Assembly (NCBI GenBank): GCA_030151725.1
Contig: JASLDD010000171.1
Span: 1-8,806, forward strand
DNA from: Solirubrobacteraceae bacterium
GTDB taxonomy: Bacteria; Actinomycetota; Thermoleophilia; Solirubrobacterales; Solirubrobacteraceae
Direction of reading: 5' to 3'
DNA length: 8,806 nucleotides
Position numbers and translations under genes: made by a program. Of this stretch, positions 5,703 through 8,806 are shown one piece after another. Positions within the stretch are counted from its first letter, which is position 1. Each line of letters begins with the position of its first letter. Below the pieces are notes generated by a model. The model was not told the DNA's origin. It saw only the letters and a list, made by a program, of their open reading frames with translations, and searched no databases.

Positions 5703-7139
5703 TTGAGTCGCTACACCGCAATCACACCCGAGGATCTCGCCGCCATGCTCGAGGCAATTGGCGTTGGCTCCCTGCAGGAGATCTTCGAGCGCCAGATCCC
5801 CGCCGGGGTGCGCCTGGGTCGTGAGCTCCAGCTGCCCGACGGGCTGCCCGAGCAGCACGTCTATGAGCATCTGCGCGCGCTCGCCGCCCGCAACACCAGC
5901 ACCGAGGACGAGCTGAGCTTCCTCGGCGCCGGCATGTACGACCACTACGTCCCAGCGCTCATCGACATGCTCACAGAGCGGTCCGAGTTCCTGACTCCCT
6001 ACACCCCTTACCAGCCCGAGATCTCCCAGGGCGGGCTGCAGGTCATGTTCGAGTATCAGACCGCCATCTCCGAGCTGACCGGCCTGCCCGTCTCAAATGC
6101 CTCCGCCTACGAGGGACCCTCGGCGGTGGCCGCCGGCGGCTATCTAGCCAAGCTCCACAACGGCAAGAGCAAGTTCGTGGTCAGTGCCGGCATGCACCCT
6201 CACTCGATCCAGACCCTGCGCACCAACGCCCACGGCTACGGCATGGACGTCATCGAGGTTCCCCTGCGGGACGGCATCACCGACCTGGACGCCTGGAGGC
6301 AGGCCATCGACGGAGACACCAGTGCCGCCATCTTCGCCCAGCCCAACTTCTACGGCGCAGTCGAGGACGCCTCCGCACTGGCAGAGGCCGCCAAGGGCTC
6401 TCACGGCGGCGACGCCGATGGCACGAGGATCATCCGGCAGGCACCCGTGGTCATCGCCCAGGTCGACCCCATCACGCTCGGCGTCCTCGCGGCACCCGGC
6501 GAATGTGGCGTCGACGTGGCCGTCGGCGAGGGTCAGCCGCTGGGCAACCGGTTGGACTTTGGTGGTCCCTCCTTCGGCATGTTCGCCGCGCGCGAGGAGT
6601 ACCTGCGGCGCATGCCCGGGCGCATCGCCGGCGAGACCGTCGACGTGGATGGTCGGCGAGGCTTCGTGCTCACGCTCCAGACCCGCGAGCAGCACATCCG
6701 CCGTGAGAAAGCCACCTCAAACATCTGCACCGCCCAGGCCCTCAACGCCCTCGCCGGCGTCGTTTATCTCACCTGGCTGGGACGGCGCGGAATCGTCGAG
6801 CTGGGGGAGCTGCTGATGGCGCGCACGCACTACGCGCGCGAAACGCTCAGCGCCCTCGACGGCGTGGAGACACTCCACGAGCAGCCCGTCATCAGGGAGT
6901 TCGCTCTGCGACTCGACGCAGATGTGGCGGCTGTCAGGCGCCACTGCATCGCCCAAGGGGTGAACCCGGGAGTGGACCTGCAGGCGATCACCGGTCGCGA
7001 GTCCGACTGTGGAGGTCTGCTCGTGGCCATAACCGAGCGGCGCTCTCGTGCCGACATCGACCGGCTTGCCGACGTGCTCGAGCAGGCCATCGCCGTCGCG
7101 GCGGCCCAAACAGGGTCCACCGAGGCGGTGCACGCGTGA
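5703..7139 (+). CDS. gcvPA: Glycine dehydrogenase (decarboxylating) subunit 1, GcvPA
   Basis: GcvPA is the N-terminal half of the split P protein; with GcvPB it forms the PLP enzyme that decarboxylates glycine and loads aminomethyl onto GcvH. The product is 478 residues, somewhat longer than the roughly 450 usual. I chose the TTG at 5703 because it gives the family N-terminus SRYTAITPEDLAAMLEAIGV and lies 8 bases after a TANNNT box. Visible blocks include FLGAGMYDHYVP (73-84), the Tyr/Pro-rich TPYTPYQPEISQG (98-110), QVMFEYQTAISELTG, GEGQPLGNRLDFGGPSFG (275-292) and REKATSNICTAQAL (334-347). Residues about 231-247 (KGSHGGDADGTRIIRQA) look like a polar insertion before VVIAQVDP, which explains part of the extra length. 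The stop overlaps the gcvPB start (GTGA), so the two subunits are likely translated in coupled fashion. Confidence 0.96.
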   Translation: MSRYTAITPEDLAAMLEAIGVGSLQEIFERQIPAGVRLGRELQLPDGLPEQHVYEHLRALAARNTSTEDELSFLGAGMYDHYVPALIDMLTERSEFLTPYTPYQPEISQGGLQVMFEYQTAISELTGLPVSNASAYEGPSAVAAGGYLAKLHNGKSKFVVSAGMHPHSIQTLRTNAHGYGMDVIEVPLRDGITDLDAWRQAIDGDTSAAIFAQPNFYGAVEDASALAEAAKGSHGGDADGTRIIRQAPVVIAQVDPITLGVLAAPGECGVDVAVGEGQPLGNRLDFGGPSFGMFAAREEYLRRMPGRIAGETVDVDGRRGFVLTLQTREQHIRREKATSNICTAQALNALAGVVYLTWLGRRGIVELGELLMARTHYARETLSALDGVETLHEQPVIREFALRLDADVAAVRRHCIAQGVNPGVDLQAITGRESDCGGLLVAITERRSRADIDRLADVLEQAIAVAAAQTGSTEAVHA

Positions 7140-8722
7140 GAACCATCGACGAGAGCCACCTCCATGCAGATCCGGGGATCGACGCTCACCACCCCCACCA
7201 GGGTCCCATTGCCTCGGGCGCCGGACCCCTCCAGCGGGATCGCGCCAGAACCATCTTCCAGAAGGGCGCTCCCGGACGCCGTGCCTTCCAATGCCCGCCC
7301 ATGGATGTTCCCGAGGTCGATGCCGAGGATCTCCTGCCTGCGCGTTTCCGCCGCGCTCAGCCGCCACGGCTGCCCGAGGTCTCAGAGCCGGAGATCGTGC
7401 GCCACTACGTAGGCATTTCCAAGCGCAACTTTGATCTCGACTCCGGCTTCTACCCGCTCGGCTCCTGCACCATGAAGCACAACCCGCGCCTGCACGAGCG
7501 CGCCGCCTCACTGCCCGGTCATGCGCGCCTGCATCCCCTGCAGGACCCCGAGCGCGCCCAGGGCGCACTCGAGCTGATGTGGAACCTGCAGGGCGCCCTG
7601 TCTGAGATCTCGGGCCTTCCCCACGTCTCCCTGCAGCCCTCCGCCGGCTCCCACGGCGAGCTCGCCGGCGTGCTGTTGACGCGCGCCTACCACGAGGATC
7701 GTGGAGAGAGCCGCCACAAGGTGCTCACGCCCGATACCGCCCACGGCACCAACCCGGCAACAGTGACCATGGCCGGCCTCCAGGTGGTCAAGGTCGCCAC
7801 CAACGCCGACGGCGGCGTTGACATCGACGACCTGCGCGCCAAGGCCGACCAAGACGTCGCATGCCTGATGCTCACAAACCCCAACACCCTGGGCCTGTTC
7901 GATCCCAACATCGCCGAGATCGCCGAGATCGTGCACGCGGTGGGCGCCACGCTGTACTACGACGGCGCCAACCTCAATGCCGTCATGGGCCTCTCCCGCC
8001 CAGGCGACATGGGCTTTGACATCGTGCACTTCAACCTGCACAAGTCCTTTACCCAGCCCCACGGCGGAGGCGGCCCCGGCTCGGGCCCCATCGCCGTCTC
8101 CGATCGCGTTGCGCCCTACCTGCCCGTACCGCTGGTCACCCGGCGCGAGGACGGCTCGTTCGATCTCGATCACGGCAGCGGCCCCGGCCGGGCGGGGTCC
8201 AAGTCGATCGGCCGCCTGCGCGGCTTTCAGGGCAACTACGGCTGCTTTGTCCGCTCCTACGCCTATATCTGCTCGCTGGGCGGCGACGGACTCAAGGACG
8301 CCTCCGAAGCGGCTGTGCTCAACGCCAACTACCTGCTCGCACGCCTGCGCGAGCACGGGGTGGCCGAGCACCTGCCGCTGGCCTACGGCGAGCTGTGCAT
8401 GCACGAGTTCGTGCTCTCCGGCGGCCCCATGAAGCAGGCGCTTCAGATCAAGACCCTTGATCTGGCCAAGCGGCTGCTCGACTTTGGCTTTCACCCGCCC
8501 ACCGTCTACTTCCCGCTGCTCGTCGACGAGGCGCTGATGGTCGAGCCGACCGAGACCGAGACCAAGGAGACCCTCGACGCCTTCGCCGACGCCATCGCTG
8601 CCATCTTGCGCGAGGCCGGCCAAGATCCCGAGATAGCCCGCGGCGCGCCCTACTCCACGCCTGTGCGGCGGTTGGACGAGGTCGCCGCGGCCAAGCGCCC
8701 CGTCATTCGCGAGTCGCTTTAG
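7136..8722 (+). CDS. gcvPB: Glycine dehydrogenase (decarboxylating) subunit 2, GcvPB
   Basis: GcvPB is the C-terminal, PLP-binding half of the P protein. The 528-residue product contains the PLP lysine in NLHKSFTQPHGGGGPG (K303), the GFYPLGSCTMKHNP block (104-117), QPSAGSHGELAG (167-178), TAHGTNPATVTMAG (201-214), YYDGANLNA (274-282), and ends in IRESL. The family core seems to begin at about residue 38 (ARTIFQKGAPGRRAF); before it lies a His/Pro/Asp-rich extension of about 37 residues that I do not recognise. No other start codon lies between the GTG at 7136 and Met56, so the extension is probably translated. GTGA overlaps the gcvPA stop. The extension is bounded by two copies of AGAACCATC, 108 bases apart, which hints at an in-frame insertion. 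The catalytic parts are intact. Confidence 0.96.
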   Translation: MRTIDESHLHADPGIDAHHPHQGPIASGAGPLQRDRARTIFQKGAPGRRAFQCPPMDVPEVDAEDLLPARFRRAQPPRLPEVSEPEIVRHYVGISKRNFDLDSGFYPLGSCTMKHNPRLHERAASLPGHARLHPLQDPERAQGALELMWNLQGALSEISGLPHVSLQPSAGSHGELAGVLLTRAYHEDRGESRHKVLTPDTAHGTNPATVTMAGLQVVKVATNADGGVDIDDLRAKADQDVACLMLTNPNTLGLFDPNIAEIAEIVHAVGATLYYDGANLNAVMGLSRPGDMGFDIVHFNLHKSFTQPHGGGGPGSGPIAVSDRVAPYLPVPLVTRREDGSFDLDHGSGPGRAGSKSIGRLRGFQGNYGCFVRSYAYICSLGGDGLKDASEAAVLNANYLLARLREHGVAEHLPLAYGELCMHEFVLSGGPMKQALQIKTLDLAKRLLDFGFHPPTVYFPLLVDEALMVEPTETETKETLDAFADAIAAILREAGQDPEIARGAPYSTPVRRLDEVAAAKRPVIRESL

Positions 8723-8725
8723 CGC

Positions 8726-8806
8726 ATGCGCATCTTCTCCGGCATCCAGCCCACCGGGCGCAAGCACCTCGGCAACTACATCGGCGCGATCACCCAGTAC
8801 GTCGCC
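8726..8806 (+). CDS. trpS: Tryptophanyl-tRNA synthetase, N-terminal start only
   Basis: Twenty-seven codons are present before the window ends. They read MRIFSGIQPTG then RKHLGNYIGAI, the typical TrpRS start: the SGIQPTG strand and an HLGN version of the class I HIGH signature, which binds ATP. The enzyme charges tRNA-Trp in the cytoplasm. The ATG lies 3 bases after the gcvPB stop with no ribosome site of its own beyond the end of gcvPB, so it may be cotranscribed and coupled. The function is unrelated to glycine cleavage, so the link is only positional. Confidence 0.93.
   Translation, partial: MRIFSGIQPTGRKHLGNYIGAITQYVA

Noticed and set aside
8722..8731. GCGCATGCGC palindrome at the trpS start, and CGCATGCG at 3756-3763, as further members of the RCATGY array
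   Set aside because: They are only 10 and 8 bp, coincide with start codons, and are expected by chance in GC-rich DNA.
7508..8767. 419-codon minus-strand frame
   Set aside because: It is antisense to gcvPB, whose catalytic motifs are intact.

Overview
The window is high-GC bacterial DNA, most likely from an actinobacterium of the class Thermoleophilia (Solirubrobacterales-like). This placement is inferred from gene order and protein style, not from a search. The clues are murB-ftsQ-ftsZ with no ftsA between, an FtsZ ending in an acidic DDxDVPPFLR tail, glycine decarboxylase split into two subunits (gcvPA and gcvPB), and start codons with a TANNNT -10 box only 8 bases upstream, typical of actinobacterial leaderless mRNAs.

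Bases 1-3040 are the end of a division and cell-wall (dcw) cluster: the 3' part of murB, a complete ftsQ with an unusual Ser/Thr/Glu-rich tail of about 97 residues, a 208-base spacer carrying a good promoter with a dyad inside it, and a complete ftsZ. MurB makes a peptidoglycan precursor, FtsQ is the membrane scaffold of the divisome, and FtsZ forms the ring.

Bases 3041-4199 hold no intact gene and are the most unusual part. Starting 24 bases after ftsZ there are four abutting, different, perfect palindromes (24, 24, 22 and 24 bp), each centred on RCATGY, at a 24-25 bp pitch. Then come several inverted repeats in sequence that I could not assign. The region ends in a decayed hicB-hicA toxin-antitoxin pair broken by frameshifts. 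The HicA remnant runs into the frame of the next gene and creates a false N-terminal extension of gcvT.

Bases 4200-8722 are the glycine cleavage operon gcvT-gcvH-gcvPA-gcvPB. It encodes the T, H and both P subunits that break down glycine to CO2, ammonia and methylene-tetrahydrofolate; the L protein is not here. trpS begins three bases after gcvPB and runs off the window.

Base composition on the + strand changes across the middle region. The division genes are rich in G over C, and the glycine genes are richer in C over G, although all are read in the same direction. With the toxin-antitoxin remnant, this suggests that 3041-4199 is a rearrangement or insertion junction, or lies near a replication strand switch.
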